A stretch of DNA of 64,000 bases from Comamonadaceae bacterium (lineage in GTDB: Bacteria; Pseudomonadota; Gammaproteobacteria; Burkholderiales; Burkholderiaceae_C). Of the stretch, positions 48,451-58,037 are shown piece by piece. The translations under genes and the position numbers were made by a program. The stretch is from assembly GCA_947476285.1 (NCBI GenBank), contig CANJPU010000005.1:1-64000 (forward strand), read 5' to 3'. Numbering within the stretch: position 1 is the first letter of the stretch; every line of letters starts with the position of its first letter. The notes below the pieces were generated by a model. That model was not told where the DNA came from. It saw only the letters and a list, made by a program, of their open reading frames with translations, and did not search any database.

Positions 48451-49434
48451 ATGTCAGGACCGAGCGTGCCGGCGCAAGGGCTCAGAGAGTTTGGAAGTTT
48501 CCATATTGCCGGACGCAGTGTCACGCTCGAAGGTTTGGAAGTGACAGTGGGAGTGATTACCTCGGGCGCGCCGGCCAGGAAGATCGATCCCAATGGTGAG
48601 TTTGAGGTCGACCAGATGTATGTCCAGTACATGGTGCCCGAGCCAATCCGAGCAAAATATCCCCTGCTGATGTGGCATGGCGGCGGGGTGACCGGCGTAA
48701 CGTGGGAGACCAAGCCCGACGGCCAACCAGGCTGGCTGCAGTATTTCTTTGGCGCAGGTCATGCTGTTTATGTGTCAGACGCCGTGGAACGGGGTCGGGC
48801 CTCCTGGGCGCGCTACCCGGACATCTGCGAGGGCCAGCCGATATTCCGAAGCAAGCAGGAGGCTTGGGGGACGTTCCGCTTTGGCCCGCACGGCTCCTAC
48901 AACAGCGATCCATCCAGGCGCGTCACATATCCCGGCCTCAAATTCCCAGCGACCTCGTTCGACCAGCTGGCCAAGCAGTTCGTGCCGCGCTGGAACGTCA
49001 ACGATGGGGCCACCATCAGCGCGTACATCGCGCAAGTGCGCAAGGTGGGGCCGGCCGTCCTAATGGTGCACAGCCAGTCCGGGCTCTTCGGTTTCGAAGT
49101 CGCGCTTGCAGAGCCGGACAAGGTGAGGGCCGTGATTGCTATCGAGCCGGGAGGGGCGCCGCTGCCTGGCCCGGAACTGGAGAAGCTGAAGAACATTCCA
49201 ATCCTCATTGTCTGGGGTGACAACGTCGATGCGGAGGATATCTGGTGCCGACAGCAACCCGCCTCCCGCACCTTCGCCGATGACCTGAATGCGCGAGGCG
49301 GCAAGGTGACATGGCTGGATCTGCCCGTGATCGGCCTGCGCGGCAACAGCCACATGATGATGATGGACACTAACTCCGATGAGATCGCAGGGCTCATCCA
49401 GAACTGGATGACGCAAGAAGGTTTGACATACTAG
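48451..49434 (+). CDS. Alpha/beta hydrolase family protein
   Basis: PLLMWHGGGVTGVTWETKPDGQPGWLQYFFGAGHAVYVSDAVERGRASW...VLMVHSQSGLFGFEVA...GNSHMMMMDTNSDEIAGLI; hydrolase core with terminal His loop. Confidence 0.88.
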   Translation: MSGPSVPAQGLREFGSFHIAGRSVTLEGLEVTVGVITSGAPARKIDPNGEFEVDQMYVQYMVPEPIRAKYPLLMWHGGGVTGVTWETKPDGQPGWLQYFFGAGHAVYVSDAVERGRASWARYPDICEGQPIFRSKQEAWGTFRFGPHGSYNSDPSRRVTYPGLKFPATSFDQLAKQFVPRWNVNDGATISAYIAQVRKVGPAVLMVHSQSGLFGFEVALAEPDKVRAVIAIEPGGAPLPGPELEKLKNIPILIVWGDNVDAEDIWCRQQPASRTFADDLNARGGKVTWLDLPVIGLRGNSHMMMMDTNSDEIAGLIQNWMTQEGLTY

Positions 49435-49507
49435 CTTCGAGGCGCCGATCTGTGCGCCGCGCAAGGCTGCCGATTCAAGACAGAAAAACTATTTGAAGGT
49501 TTTCAAC

Positions 49508-50779
49508 ATGTCCAGTATGCATGCGGTACACAAAATGCTCGCCGACCACGCCCATCCGCGGCCGCTGAGCGTGAGGCCAGGCGATTTTCTGGAAATCGAG
49601 CCTGATCTTTTTGCTTTCACGATGGCGGGCGATGCGCAGGAAGTCAATACGCTCGAAGCCGACCTGACTGAACTCGGCGTGTCGAGTCTGCCACTGAAGA
49701 ACAGGATATTCCCCGTTCTGACGCATGCGTCGCCAGCGCCCAATTCCAGTATTGCGGCAGGGCAGAAGCGCTGGCGTGAGTTCTTCCGTTCTCACGACAT
49801 CCCGATGCAGGATGGCGGGGCTGGCATTCACCATCTGCTCGTAGCCGAGCAAGGTCTGGTCGGCCCTGGCAGCGTGCTCGCCTTGCGCTGCTCCCATACG
49901 CCCACCAATGGCGCGCTCGGCGCCTTTGCCGCGTCCATTGCCGGCAGCAGACTTTCACTTCTGGCGGTGGGGCGCTGCATCGTCGACGTGCCCAAGATCA
50001 TGCTCATCAAGATTGATGGCGCGCTCAGAAAAGGCGTGTATGCGCGGGACGTTGCGCTGCACATCAACGGGCGCGTGGGGCAGCGCGGGGCCATCGGTTG
50101 CGCCGTCGAGTTCGCGGGCTCTTTTGTGCGCGGCCTGCAGATGGACATGCGCTTCACGCTGTGCAACATGACCACTGAGATCGGAGCCATGACTTCCTAC
50201 ATGCAACCGGACGAGGTGACGTGGAACTACGTGAGGAAACAGGGAAGCGAGAAGTTCAAGGCGTACGAGACCGATGAGGGGTACGAGTACGACGCCGTGC
50301 ATGAATTCGATGTGTCTGACCTTGAGCCGCAGATCGCCGTCCCGCATGCGCCAGACAACGTCAAGCCTGTGAGTGCAGTCGAAGGCCTGCGCATCGATCA
50401 GGCCTATCTGGGCTCGTGTGCCAGCGGCCGGCTGGAAGACATTGCTGCGGCGGCCTCGGTTCTCAAGGGCCGCAAGGTGCATCCTGACACACGTCTAATT
50501 GTCACGCCTGGGTCGCGCGAAGTGATCAAGGCCGCCACACGATTGGGTTACATGGACATCCTGAACGACGCGAATGCGATCGTCACGAACGCGGGTTGTG
50601 GCGCATGCCCGGGGCAAAGCGGTGGCATCCTCGCACCCGGCGAGGTGGCCATCGCGAGCATCCCGCGCAATTTCGAAGGGCGCATGGGCGCCAATGCGCA
50701 AATCTACCTCGGGTCCCCGGCAACTGTTGTGGCGTCTGCGATAGAGGGTCGCATTGCGAGCCCCGCGCGCTATTTGTAG
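49508..50779 (+). CDS. Aconitase/3-isopropylmalate dehydratase large-subunit family protein (LeuC-like)
   Basis: YLGSCASGRLEDIAAAASVLKGRKVHPDTRLIVTPGS...NAGCGACPGQSGGILAPGEVAIASIPRNFEGRMG (4Fe-4S ligand cysteines). Confidence 0.94.
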   Translation: MSSMHAVHKMLADHAHPRPLSVRPGDFLEIEPDLFAFTMAGDAQEVNTLEADLTELGVSSLPLKNRIFPVLTHASPAPNSSIAAGQKRWREFFRSHDIPMQDGGAGIHHLLVAEQGLVGPGSVLALRCSHTPTNGALGAFAASIAGSRLSLLAVGRCIVDVPKIMLIKIDGALRKGVYARDVALHINGRVGQRGAIGCAVEFAGSFVRGLQMDMRFTLCNMTTEIGAMTSYMQPDEVTWNYVRKQGSEKFKAYETDEGYEYDAVHEFDVSDLEPQIAVPHAPDNVKPVSAVEGLRIDQAYLGSCASGRLEDIAAAASVLKGRKVHPDTRLIVTPGSREVIKAATRLGYMDILNDANAIVTNAGCGACPGQSGGILAPGEVAIASIPRNFEGRMGANAQIYLGSPATVVASAIEGRIASPARYL

Positions 50780-50810
50780 TTCCGGGTCAGGTCAACTCAC
50801 GAGGCAAGAA

Positions 50811-51323
50811 ATGAAAATTGCAGGATGCGTGTGGAAGTTTCCGCAGGACGACATCAACACCGATTACATCAGGCTGGAAGCCTACATGCATCTCCCGATT
50901 GCTGAACAAGCGCAGCATTGCCTTGAAGCGCTCGACCCCACGTTCGCATCGAAAGTACAGCATGGCGACATCGTCGTAGGCGGGCGAAATTTCGGGTGCG
51001 GCTCTTCGCGTCCCGCTCAAGCCGCGCTCAAGGCGCTGGGGATCGGTGCGGTCATCGCCGAGTCGTTCGGACGGATCTTCTTTCGCAACAGCATCAGCGA
51101 CAGCTTGCTTGTGACCCCCTGCGTCGGCATTATCGATTTCGTCAATCAGGGTGACCGCGTCGAACTTGACGTCGTTGCCGGCGAGGTGAGGAACCTCACT
51201 CAAGGTACTGCGCTCAAATTCGAGCCCCTGCCGGGCGTGTTGAGGGAGATCGTGGAGTGCGGTGGGGAAAAGGGCTGGATCAAGTCACGACTGGCACGAC
51301 AGGCGACGTTGGCGGGGCACTAG
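50811..51323 (+). CDS. 3-isopropylmalate dehydratase small-subunit family protein (LeuD-like)
   Basis: VWKFPQDDINTDYIRLEAYM...GDIVVGGRNFGCGSSRPAQAALKALGIGAVIAESFGRIFFRNSI. Confidence 0.94.
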   Translation: MKIAGCVWKFPQDDINTDYIRLEAYMHLPIAEQAQHCLEALDPTFASKVQHGDIVVGGRNFGCGSSRPAQAALKALGIGAVIAESFGRIFFRNSISDSLLVTPCVGIIDFVNQGDRVELDVVAGEVRNLTQGTALKFEPLPGVLREIVECGGEKGWIKSRLARQATLAGH

Positions 51324-51355
51324 CCACGGCTTCATCGGTTAACAAGGAGCAGGCA

Positions 51356-52330
51356 ATGAGATCCATTCTTCGCCGCAGGATTGTCGCTGGCGGTATCGCA
51401 AGCGCATTTGCGCCAGCAGTGTTCGCTCAGGCCTATCCTGCCAGGCCGGTACGGATCATCGTGCCGTTTGCACCAGGTGGTGGAGTCGACATCATCACGA
51501 GAATGATCGCCGAGAAGCTGCAACTTGCATGGGGCCAGGCGGTGATCGTCGAGAATCGGGCCGGAGGTGGCGGGACGATCGGAACCGACGCAGTCGCCAA
51601 GGCGGTTCCCAACGGCTATACGCTTCTCATGGGCTACGTCGGCAATCTTGCGATCAACCCTTGGCTCGTCGCAAAGCTGCCGTACGACCCAGTCAAAGAC
51701 TTTGCGCCCGTGTGCCTGACGACAACCGCGCCGAGTCTGCTGGTGACGCACCCTTCGCTGCCGGTCACGACCGCCAAGGAGTTGGTGGCCCTGGCCAAGG
51801 CGAAGCCTGGCTCCTTGAGTTACGCGTCCTCTGGCAACGGCACAGTTGGCCATCTGGTTGCCGAGATGTTCAAGTCGGTGACCGGGACAGATATGGTGCA
51901 CGTGCCATACAAGGGGAACCCGCTGGCTGTGAGCGACCTCTTGGGCGGCCATGTGCATGTGATGTTTTCCGCCCCAAGCGCCGCCATGCCGTTCGTGCAG
52001 AAGAAGCAGCTCAGAGTGCTTGCGGTGACTGGCACCCATCGGTTGCCAGAATTGCCTGACACCCCCACATTCGCTGAGGCCGGATATCCGAAGGTTGATG
52101 CCAGTGGCTGGTACGGTGTCATGGCGCCTGCTGGAACGCCAAAGGAAATCATCACCCTACTCAACAAGGAACTCGTGCGAATCATGGCACTGAGCGATAT
52201 CAAGGACCGGCTTGCGGCCCTCGGTTACGCGGTTGAATCGAGCACGCCTGAGGAGTTCGCCCAGATCATCAAGGCCGACTTGGTGAAGTGGCGCGAGGTG
52301 GTGCGCATTTCAGGGGCAAAGTCGGACTGA
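51356..52330 (+). CDS. Bug/TctC family substrate-binding protein
   Basis: AYPARPVRIIVPFAPGGGVDIITRMIAEKLQLAWGQAVIVENRAGGGGTIG. Confidence 0.95.
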   Translation: MRSILRRRIVAGGIASAFAPAVFAQAYPARPVRIIVPFAPGGGVDIITRMIAEKLQLAWGQAVIVENRAGGGGTIGTDAVAKAVPNGYTLLMGYVGNLAINPWLVAKLPYDPVKDFAPVCLTTTAPSLLVTHPSLPVTTAKELVALAKAKPGSLSYASSGNGTVGHLVAEMFKSVTGTDMVHVPYKGNPLAVSDLLGGHVHVMFSAPSAAMPFVQKKQLRVLAVTGTHRLPELPDTPTFAEAGYPKVDASGWYGVMAPAGTPKEIITLLNKELVRIMALSDIKDRLAALGYAVESSTPEEFAQIIKADLVKWREVVRISGAKSD

Positions 52331-52538
52331 CGCCCCGGAGAGGGCCACGCCAAGCCAGGGTCCTCCTGCTTCAACAGAATCGACCTTGGAGGGTTCTGTC
52401 GCTTCATTGGTGTCGCCGAAACTGCGGCGTGGATGCATACTATCGACAGTGCCTTGGCAAGGGACGATCACTAGGCCGGGCACTGCGGACTTCACCCCAA
52501 GCCACATCGGGCTAGCTTCTTGAAAGGGCGCGGATCCA

Positions 52539-53477
52539 ATGGACGAGCTATCGGCCATACGCATGTTCGCCAAGGTTGCGCAGGCGGCCAGCTTCTCCAA
52601 GGTCGCGCGCATGAATGCGGCGTCGATCAGTTCGGTTTCTCGGCAGATCAGTAATCTGGAAACCGAACTAGGGGTTCGCCTGTTCAATCGGACCACCCGG
52701 CAGCTTGTGCTGACTGAAGCAGGCGAGCAGTACTTCCACGAAGTGTCGACCATCCTGCGGGAATTGGATGAAGCCAAGCGCAATGCGGCGGCGTTTCAGG
52801 AGGGCGTGCGAGGTCGACTCCATCTGCACGCGAGCAACCTGGCCGGCGCAGAAATCATTGTTCCCGCGCTTCCGGGTTTTCTCGCCAACTACCCGGAACT
52901 GGAGATCGAAGTGACGCTCACTGGCGAGCGCGTTGATCTGGTTGCCCACAGGATCGATCTCGCCGTTTGGGTGGGCCGTCTGGTCGACTCAAGTTTGGTG
53001 GCGCGCCAGTTGAGCCCTAGCCGCTGGGTCTTGTGCGGCAGCCCGCAGTACTTCGCGCTCCACGGCGTGCCCACCTCGCCTCACGATCTTGTGCAACACA
53101 ATTGCCTGGTCTTTACGCGTAGCCACTACCTTCAGGAATGGACCTTCCGAAGGGGCGCCAAAACCATCGGCATTCCTGTTTCCGGAAACCTGCGAACCAA
53201 CACAACCTCCGTGCTCATGACAAGCGCGAAAAATGGCCTTGGACTTGCCGTGTTGCAGGAATGGATGGTCCGCCAAGCATGCAGCCAAGGTCTCTTGCAA
53301 ACTGTACTGACGGATTACGAAGTGAGCCCCACGGCGGATGACACGGCCCTGTATCTGGTGTATCCGCATCGCCACCCTCCTCCAAAAACCCGAGCGTTGA
53401 TTGAGTTCATTGCGTCTTTGTTCGCACAGGAAGATGCCCGAACTGCGCCTGGTCGTCCAGGCGGTACACCCGCCTAG
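52539..53477 (+). CDS. LysR family transcriptional regulator
   Basis: MDELSAIRMFAKVAQAASFSKVARMNAASISSVSRQISNLETELGVRLFNRTTRQLVLTEAGEQY. Confidence 0.95.
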   Translation: MDELSAIRMFAKVAQAASFSKVARMNAASISSVSRQISNLETELGVRLFNRTTRQLVLTEAGEQYFHEVSTILRELDEAKRNAAAFQEGVRGRLHLHASNLAGAEIIVPALPGFLANYPELEIEVTLTGERVDLVAHRIDLAVWVGRLVDSSLVARQLSPSRWVLCGSPQYFALHGVPTSPHDLVQHNCLVFTRSHYLQEWTFRRGAKTIGIPVSGNLRTNTTSVLMTSAKNGLGLAVLQEWMVRQACSQGLLQTVLTDYEVSPTADDTALYLVYPHRHPPPKTRALIEFIASLFAQEDARTAPGRPGGTPA

Positions 53478-54501
53478 CGGTCCCACTGAAGATCATGCCT
53501 TGCTCGTGGGCACTGCAGCCCTGTGTGATCCGCTTGAACATGTTCCAGACGGTGCCGTAGTGATACCCGGCTTTGTCGACCGGGAAGTTGCACTCGACCA
53601 TGCAGCGCTCGGCGCCAAACAGCTCAATGCAGGGCTCGATGTATGGGCGCCAAAGAGCGGCCAGAAACTGTGAGGTGGGCGGCGCATCGGCCTGTGTGAA
53701 ATCGAAGTTGCCGAGGTTCGTCAGCAGGCCGCCTAGCTTGACATAGACATTGGGGCACTTGGCCAGTTCTTTCATGCCCGCAAGCCAAGTCGCGTGAACC
53801 TGGGCCTCCTGCCCGGCATAGCTGTCATGACCCACCGGGCTGCCGGTATGGATCAGGCCGATGCTCGCGTCTGGGTGTGCGCGGGCAAGTGTGACCACAT
53901 CGGGAATCTGGGGATGAAAGACGCTCACATCCAGTGTCAGGCCCATGGCTGCAACGCAGTCCAGCCCTTTGCCGAATGCCGGTTCCAGGCACAGTCCTGG
54001 CTGGCCCGGACCCATGGCGCCGCGCACTGCAGCACTCGCATCCCATTTGGCGGTTTGCTTGATGCCACGCAATCGCCCGTTGGCGGCTTCTTGTTGCGCC
54101 TCCAGCACTTCGCGCACGCGCTCACCCAGCATGAGGTCGGCATAAGCGACGATGGCGGTGTCAAGCGCCACGGGTGTGTACTTGCCGCTTTCGGCCATGG
54201 CGGCCATTCCAATCTGGAACTCGGTCTCGCCAACGCACATGAGATGCTTTGGCCCCGAGGTGCGGTACATGGCCGCACATTCCACGGCCACAATCGCCAC
54301 GACATTGTGGCCACTTGCGGCCACGTCGCGGCCGTAGTCTTCCAGGAAGTACCTGTGCTCGCCTCTGTGCCAAAAATGCACGTAGGTGTCGACAATGGGC
54401 AGATCCGGTTGCAGCGCTGCTTCGGGCTGAGCCTTGGCCAGCCATGGCTCGTTGGGCGCGTGGGTGCGGCCGAAGATCACAGAAGCGCTGGGTGTGCTCA
54501 T
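53407..54501 (-). CDS. Amidohydrolase family (TIM-barrel) protein
   Basis: LPIVDTYVHFWHRGEHRYFLEDYGRDVAASGHNVVAIVAVECAAMYR...FGAERCMVECNFPVDKAGYHYGTVWNMFKRI (COG3618-like). Confidence 0.92.
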   Translation of the reverse strand: MSTPSASVIFGRTHAPNEPWLAKAQPEAALQPDLPIVDTYVHFWHRGEHRYFLEDYGRDVAASGHNVVAIVAVECAAMYRTSGPKHLMCVGETEFQIGMAAMAESGKYTPVALDTAIVAYADLMLGERVREVLEAQQEAANGRLRGIKQTAKWDASAAVRGAMGPGQPGLCLEPAFGKGLDCVAAMGLTLDVSVFHPQIPDVVTLARAHPDASIGLIHTGSPVGHDSYAGQEAQVHATWLAGMKELAKCPNVYVKLGGLLTNLGNFDFTQADAPPTSQFLAALWRPYIEPCIELFGAERCMVECNFPVDKAGYHYGTVWNMFKRITQGCSAHEQGMIFSGTARRVYRLDDQAQFGHLPVRTKTQ

Positions 54502-54529
54502 GGGTGTTTAGAGGATTGCGTTGGCTTGC

Positions 54530-55546
54530 CTATTCACCGCCCAGGCGATAGACCCGTTTGGCCGCGTCGCTGTAGATCCACCTCTTCTCGTCGGCGGAGC
54601 AGCCGGCGGTGATGCGCTTGAAAGCATTCCACACCGTGCCGTAGCGCATGCCCGCTGCGTCCACCGGAAAATTGGATGAGGCCATGCAGCGATGGGCGCC
54701 AAAGGCCTCGATGCACGGTTCGATGTACGGGCGCCAGACCCGCGCAAAATGCTCCGAGCTGGGGGGTAGGGCGAGCTTGGTGAAGTCGAATTGTTCCAGG
54801 CACATCAGCAGGCCACCCATCTTCACCGAGACATTGGGGCAGGTCGCGAGTTCCTTGATGCCGGCGAGCCAGTCTGCATGTACCTGCGCATCCTTGCCCG
54901 CGTAAGAGGCGTGCGTCACTGGGCTGCCCGAGTGAATGAGGACGATGTTCGCGTCCGGATGCGCGCGAGCGAGCGCGATCACATCGGGCAATTGCGGATG
55001 AAAGATGCTGGCGTCAAATGACAAGCCCATGGAGGTGAGTACGTCCAGGCCCTTGCCGAATTGCGCATCAAGGTAGAGGCCAGGGCCATCTGCGCAGATA
55101 GGGCCGCGCACCACCGGGTCCACATCCCACTTAGCGCGCTGGCGCACACCGCGAAAGCGCCCGTTGGCGGCTTGTACATGGGCTTGCAGCAGCTCGCGGG
55201 TGCGATCGCCCAGCGTCAGGTCGGCAAAGCCGACAATGCCGGCCGCAACCTTTGTGCTGGTGTATTTGCCACTGGCCGCCATGGCCGCCATACCCACGGC
55301 GAATTCGGTTTCGCCGACGCACTTGAGGTGCTCTGGCCCATGCGCCCGGTACATGGCATGGCCTTCCGCATAAACCATGGCCTCGATGTTGTGGCCCGAC
55401 TGCGCAATGTCCTTCGCATACTCTTCGATGAAGTACCTGAAGCCCTTGTCGCGCAGATGCACATGCGGATCGACAATGGGCAGCTCGGGTTCAAGTGCTG
55501 GCTCGGGTGCCGCCCGGGAAAGCCATTCTTCATTCTGTTGTGTCAT
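54530..55546 (-). CDS. Amidohydrolase family (TIM-barrel) protein, paralog of the adjacent gene
   Basis: LPIVDPHVHLRDKGFRYFIEEYAKDIAQSGHNIEAMVYAEGHAMYR...FGAHRCMASSNFPVDAAGMRYGTVWNAFKRI. Confidence 0.92.
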   Translation of the reverse strand: MTQQNEEWLSRAAPEPALEPELPIVDPHVHLRDKGFRYFIEEYAKDIAQSGHNIEAMVYAEGHAMYRAHGPEHLKCVGETEFAVGMAAMAASGKYTSTKVAAGIVGFADLTLGDRTRELLQAHVQAANGRFRGVRQRAKWDVDPVVRGPICADGPGLYLDAQFGKGLDVLTSMGLSFDASIFHPQLPDVIALARAHPDANIVLIHSGSPVTHASYAGKDAQVHADWLAGIKELATCPNVSVKMGGLLMCLEQFDFTKLALPPSSEHFARVWRPYIEPCIEAFGAHRCMASSNFPVDAAGMRYGTVWNAFKRITAGCSADEKRWIYSDAAKRVYRLGGE

Positions 55547-56550
55547 CGCTGCGCGTCTCCAAAGCGGTATTCGTGAGTCAGTTCATCCAGGTGCTGCTTC
55601 AAGGGCGCGTCGATGCGGCAGTCGACCGCCTTGAGGCTGTCCACGAGTTGCTCGGCGCGGCTGGCGCCGATGATCGCGCTGGTGATCACTGGGTTGGCCA
55701 GCACCCAGGCCACTGCCAGCGTGGTGACCGATTGGCCGATCTTGTCGGCCTCGGCACGCAGGGCGTGCAGCGTAGTGAATTCGCGCTCATGCCAGTAGCG
55801 GTCGCGGTAATTGGCCTTGGCGCCGGCACCGGTGGCCGCCGGGTTGAAGCGGGAGTCCTCGGGCAAGGGCTGCGCCATGGATTGGTACTTGCCGGTCAGC
55901 ATGCCGCCAGCCAGCGGGTTGTACACGGTGACGGCAACCTTCTCCTCACTGGCCAGGGGCAGTAGCTCTCGCTCGATCTGGCGGAACAGCAGGTTGTAGC
56001 GCGACTGCACCGACACCACCTTAACCAGCCGGCGTGCTTCGGCTCGGCCCAGCGCCAGGGCGAGCCGATAAGCCAGGAAGTTCGATACGCCAACGTAGCG
56101 CGCCCTGCCGGATCGCACGATGGTGTCCAGTGCCTCCAGGGTTTCTTCCAGAGGCGTGCTTGGATCATCGTGATGGACCTGATACAGATCGACGTAGTCG
56201 GTGCCCAGACGGCGCAACGATGCGTCGATGGCATCGAGCAGATGCTTGCGCGATGAGCCGGCGTCCCATGCATGAGGCCCGACACGGCTGCCGCCTTTGC
56301 TGGCCACGATGACGTCATGGCGTCGGCCTTTGAGCCAACGGCCGAGAATCTCCTCTGTGCGTCCTGTGCCGCTGCCCTCACTGCCCATGGGGTAAGAGCT
56401 GGCTGTATCGAGGAAGGAGATGCCGCCCTCGGTCGCCTTGTCCAGAATGGCGCGCGCCTGCGCTTCGTCGCAGGTGCCACCAAAGGTCATGGTGCCCAGG
56501 CAAAGGCGAGAGACTGTGAGACCTGTTGCGCCCAGTTTGGTGTATTGCAT
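55543..56550 (-). CDS. Aldo/keto reductase
   Basis: MQYTKLGATGLTVSRLCLGTMTFGGTCDEAQARAILDKATEGGISFLDTASSY. Confidence 0.96.
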   Translation of the reverse strand: MQYTKLGATGLTVSRLCLGTMTFGGTCDEAQARAILDKATEGGISFLDTASSYPMGSEGSGTGRTEEILGRWLKGRRHDVIVASKGGSRVGPHAWDAGSSRKHLLDAIDASLRRLGTDYVDLYQVHHDDPSTPLEETLEALDTIVRSGRARYVGVSNFLAYRLALALGRAEARRLVKVVSVQSRYNLLFRQIERELLPLASEEKVAVTVYNPLAGGMLTGKYQSMAQPLPEDSRFNPAATGAGAKANYRDRYWHEREFTTLHALRAEADKIGQSVTTLAVAWVLANPVITSAIIGASRAEQLVDSLKAVDCRIDAPLKQHLDELTHEYRFGDAQR

Positions 56551-56577
56551 GGTCGTGGTCGAGACGCTACTGACGGT

Positions 56578-57558
56578 TCATTGTGGTGTGATCTTGGCGA
56601 CGCGCACATATTCCGCCCAGCGCTTGCGGTCCGCGGCAACAAAAGCCGCGTGCTCTTGTGGCGTACTGGGCTTGACCGCCATGCCCTGCTTCATCAGCGC
56701 ATCGCGTATGGCTGGATCGCTCGCGGCCGCATGCACGTAGTCGCCCATTCGTTTGATGATGGCGGACGGTGTGCCAGAGCGCGCCGCCAGGCCAAGCCAG
56801 CTTTGCATCTGGAAGCCCGGCAGCGTCTCGGCCACGGCAGGCACATTGGGCAGCAACGCGAAGCGATCTGGCGATGTGACGGCGATGGGGGTCAGTAGCG
56901 TGCCGCGCAGCGCTGGCGCCGCCGACAGCGCATCGGGGAAGGCGTAGTCGATCACGCCACCGACCAGGTCGGTGATGATTTGCGTGATGTTCTTGTACGG
57001 CACCGCCACGACCTGCATGCCAGTGCGCTCGCGCAAAAGCTCGGCCGGAATCTGCGACGAAGAGCTGTAGTACCCGTATGACAGTTTGGCGCCTGACTTG
57101 CCCTGCTCGACGATGTCGGCGATTGACTTCAGGCGACTGCCGGCCTTGACCAGCCCGACCATCGGGAAGGTTCCGAACAGGCCGATCTCTTCAAAGTCTT
57201 TCTCGGGGTCATAGGGCAGCTTGGCAAACACGCTGGGGTTGGCAGCCTGGGTGGAGCTGCCTGCCAGCAGGAAGGTGTAGCCATCGGCCGGCGCGTTCTT
57301 CACCGCTTCGGCGCCGATGACGGTGCCAGCGCCGGGCTTGTTCTCGACGACCACGGCCTGCTTGATCTGCTGCTCCAGGTAGCGTCCGAAAATTCGCGCG
57401 GTGAAGTCAGCCGCCCCGCCGGAGGTGGAGGGCACGATGATCTTGATGGGCCGGTTGGGCCAGTCGGACTGCGCGAGTGCCGGGGCCATGCAGATGGCGA
57501 GTGCGCTTGCAAGTGCAAGAGAGAGGTAGTTGCGACGGGTGATAAGGGCTTTATCCAT
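56578..57558 (-). CDS. Bug/TctC family substrate-binding protein
   Basis: MDKALITRRNYLSLALASALAICMAPALAQSDWPNRPIKIIVPSTSGGAADFTARIFGRYL. Confidence 0.94.
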   Translation of the reverse strand: MDKALITRRNYLSLALASALAICMAPALAQSDWPNRPIKIIVPSTSGGAADFTARIFGRYLEQQIKQAVVVENKPGAGTVIGAEAVKNAPADGYTFLLAGSSTQAANPSVFAKLPYDPEKDFEEIGLFGTFPMVGLVKAGSRLKSIADIVEQGKSGAKLSYGYYSSSSQIPAELLRERTGMQVVAVPYKNITQIITDLVGGVIDYAFPDALSAAPALRGTLLTPIAVTSPDRFALLPNVPAVAETLPGFQMQSWLGLAARSGTPSAIIKRMGDYVHAAASDPAIRDALMKQGMAVKPSTPQEHAAFVAADRKRWAEYVRVAKITPQ

Positions 57559-57990
57559 GGTGGGTCTCCACTTTTCTTGTGAGCAATGTTTGAGCACACA
57601 CCGATACTGCCGCATCGCAGGCGCCACGTCGCGTCGGGATTGGTTTCCTTGAAGTTAGCTAGCCTGACGCTGAGGGCGCGTCCAACTGCCGTTTCCAGGT
57701 TAAATCGTTCAGAGGGTGTGGCGCAAGATTCTGGCCGTCAGTCCGGCCATGCCCTCGTGCGCGCGGGCAGTCAGGGCACACACGGGCTTACGGTCACGAA
57801 AGCAAATACGACTGGTGTCGCGCGTCGCTGGCGATCAAACTACCTGCTACTGTCCGTTGGTGGCTGCAAGCAGTCGCGCTATGGACGCGAGCAAGGGGCC
57901 GAATCTATCGAGGCCTTTACGCAGACCAAGTCGGTCCTGCTGGGTTTGAGATTCGGGCACGGCATGGCGCTTGGATCCGCGCTGGCGTGG

Positions 57991-58037
57991 GCTTTCGGAA
58001 ACAATGGACAGATGAAGGAGGCAGGCAATGAATCAAT
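57991..58037. repeat. Second copy of the 47-bp leader repeat, overlapping the start of the SDR gene at 58028
   Basis: gctttcggaaacaatggacagatgaaggaggcaggcaatgaatcaat versus gttttcagaaacaatgggcagatgaaggaggcaggcaatgaatcaat at 47091. Confidence 0.75.
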
